Origin: an uncultured Lachnospiraceae bacterium
GTDB lineage: Bacteria > Bacillota > Clostridia > Lachnospirales > Lachnospiraceae
DNA length: 7,583 bases
Direction: 5' to 3'
NCBI GenBank assembly: GCA_945492935.1
Contig: CALYVE010000073.1
Location: 1 to 7,583 of the forward strand
A model generated the notes under the pieces. That model searched no databases, had not been told where the DNA came from, and was given only the letters and a program-made list of their open reading frames with translations. A program made the position numbers and the translations under genes. Positions 6,991 to 7,583 of this stretch are shown here, piece after piece; within the stretch, counting starts at the first letter, position 1, and the number at the start of each line of letters is the position of its first letter.

Positions 6991-7389
6991 TATTGCAAGC
7001 TTGTATGTACAACACGCGAATACAAGCTTAACAACTGTATAATACAACATAGACAGCCTTGTTCCGTTTATTGCTTTCCTTGTTTGTAAAAGTGCGCATA
7101 TGCCACCAAACGAAGTAGCTGATAGGATTAAGGCTGTTTTTGTATTTTCGGACAAGATTTCACTTTCAGCAAGAAGCTTTGCACCTGTAGTGATTTCTGT
7201 TGCTCCGCATAGTATTTCATTGAAAATCATATTAAATGGTTTGTAATACATGATAAATTCAATAATAATCGAACAAAGTATAATATAAAGTCCAATGTAA
7301 GCTATCTGAATAATTGAATTTAATGCAGGGTCACTGTTTTTGATAGTTTCAGTAATATTTGTTTTGGCATCGCTTTCTATGTTGTTCAT
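6979..7389 (-). pseudogene. ylbJ: C-terminal remnant of a YlbJ-like sporulation integral membrane protein
   Basis: This 136-codon frame carries hydrophobic helices and, near its C-terminus, the pattern GATEITTGAKLL ... SFGGICALLQTRKAI ... LSMLYYTVVKL. These are the conserved late motifs of YlbJ, a nucleoside-recognition/gate-fold membrane protein of about 400 residues needed for spore formation. The frame stays open upstream of the ATG at 7389 as far as a stop at 7459-7461, and the extra residues (VIYALIFIIYFVLSNKE) look like the preceding YlbJ helix. The N-terminal two thirds are missing, however, and none of the three minus-strand frames beyond 7461 continues it. No convincing ribosome binding site precedes the ATG. 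I read it as a truncated, decaying gene; a short functional half-protein is the alternative. ylbJ next to coaD is a recurrent arrangement in Firmicutes, which supports the identity. Confidence 0.6.
6997..7029. repeat. Perfect 10-base inverted repeat at the convergent gene junction
   Basis: AAGCTTGTAT (6997-7006) and ATACAAGCTT (7020-7029) are exact reverse complements around a 13-base loop. It lies just after the stop of the coiled-coil gene and inside the last codons of the minus-strand ylbJ-like frame. The position suits a two-way transcription stop, but neither strand has a T-run after the stem and the stem holds only three G-C pairs. A terminator role is therefore weak. Confidence 0.4.
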
Positions 7390-7423
7390 TTCTTTGTTTG
7401 ACAGGACAAAATAGATTATAAAA

Positions 7424-7583
7424 ATGAGTGCATATATAACTTTTATGAATATCTTTATTTATATAATATTTGGTTTTATTACTTATTATTTCTTTAAAAG
7501 AAGAACATCGAAGAAATTTTCTTTAATAACAACAATTATAATTATAAGTGCTGCCCCAATCTTATTTCATTTCCATAGACATT
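7424..7583 (+). CDS. N-terminal part of an unrecognised hydrophobic protein, running off the right edge
   Basis: From the ATG at 7424 the frame is open for 53 codons to the end of the window. It starts MSAYITFMNIFIYIIFGF, giving a first membrane helix at about 4-24. The basic cluster KRRTSKKF follows, then a second hydrophobic stretch LITTIIIISAAPILF. Helix, positive loop, helix is what a real membrane protein would show. I cannot name a family. Support for the start is poor: the nearest purine-rich site, AGGA at 7403-7406, is too far away. The first bases overlap the open frame upstream of the minus-strand ylbJ remnant. The region is extremely AT-rich, which makes chance hydrophobic frames more likely. 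Confidence 0.4.
   Translation, partial: MSAYITFMNIFIYIIFGFITYYFFKRRTSKKFSLITTIIIISAAPILFHFHRH

Noticed and set aside
7053..7147. ACAGCCTT (7053-7060) and AAGGCTGT (7130-7137) followed by a T-run, a possible plus-strand terminator
   Set aside because: The 8-base arms are separated by 69 bases, too far for an efficient intrinsic terminator, and they lie inside the ylbJ-like frame.
7398..7422. TTGACA (7398-7403) with TATAAA (7417-7422) as a promoter for the right-edge frame
   Set aside because: The spacing is only 13 bases, and transcription would begin after the proposed ATG at 7424. In such AT-rich sequence this is likely chance.

Overview
The window looks like a chromosomal segment from an AT-rich, low-GC Gram-positive anaerobe, most likely a gut or rumen Lachnospiraceae-type clostridium. 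Three things point there: strong GGAGG-type ribosome binding sites in front of nearly every gene, the gene order fakA - (murI) - recG - rsmD - coaD - coiled-coil protein - ylbJ-like, and a GH5 endoglucanase close to Bacillus/Clostridium enzymes. The assignment rests on gene content and remembered family sequences, not on a search.

Layout. Bases 1-154 hold the last 50 codons of a fakA/yloV-like gene. An intrinsic-terminator-like hairpin (171-222) separates it from a tight plus-strand gene string. In order this is glutamate racemase murI (244-1053); recG helicase (1054-3075, starting on the base after the murI stop); an unrecognised two-helix membrane protein (3087-3569); a membrane-anchored cellulase with a CBM2-like domain and a GH5 domain (3559-5154, overlapping the previous gene by 11 bases); rsmD (5178-5726); coaD (5729-6205); and a coiled-coil protein with a very acidic tail (6223-6990). 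Gaps between genes are 23 bases or less, so they are probably co-transcribed.

Right end. On the minus strand, converging on and overlapping the coiled-coil gene by 12 bases, is a 136-codon frame that matches only the C-terminal part of YlbJ-type sporulation membrane proteins. It looks like the remnant of a truncated gene. Divergent from it, at the right edge, an open plus-strand frame (7424 to the end) encodes the start of an unknown hydrophobic protein.

How the genes fit together. murI supplies D-glutamate for peptidoglycan, recG remodels stalled replication forks and recombination intermediates, rsmD modifies 16S rRNA and coaD makes coenzyme A. These are housekeeping genes. The odd item is the pair between recG and rsmD: a surface-tethered cellulase and a small membrane protein translationally linked to it. 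This pair, the decayed ylbJ and the acidic coiled-coil protein are the parts most worth a second look. No tRNA, rRNA, CRISPR array, insertion sequence or phage gene was seen. No stretch over 300 bases lacks a gene; the longest non-coding stretch is the 89 bases between fakA and murI.
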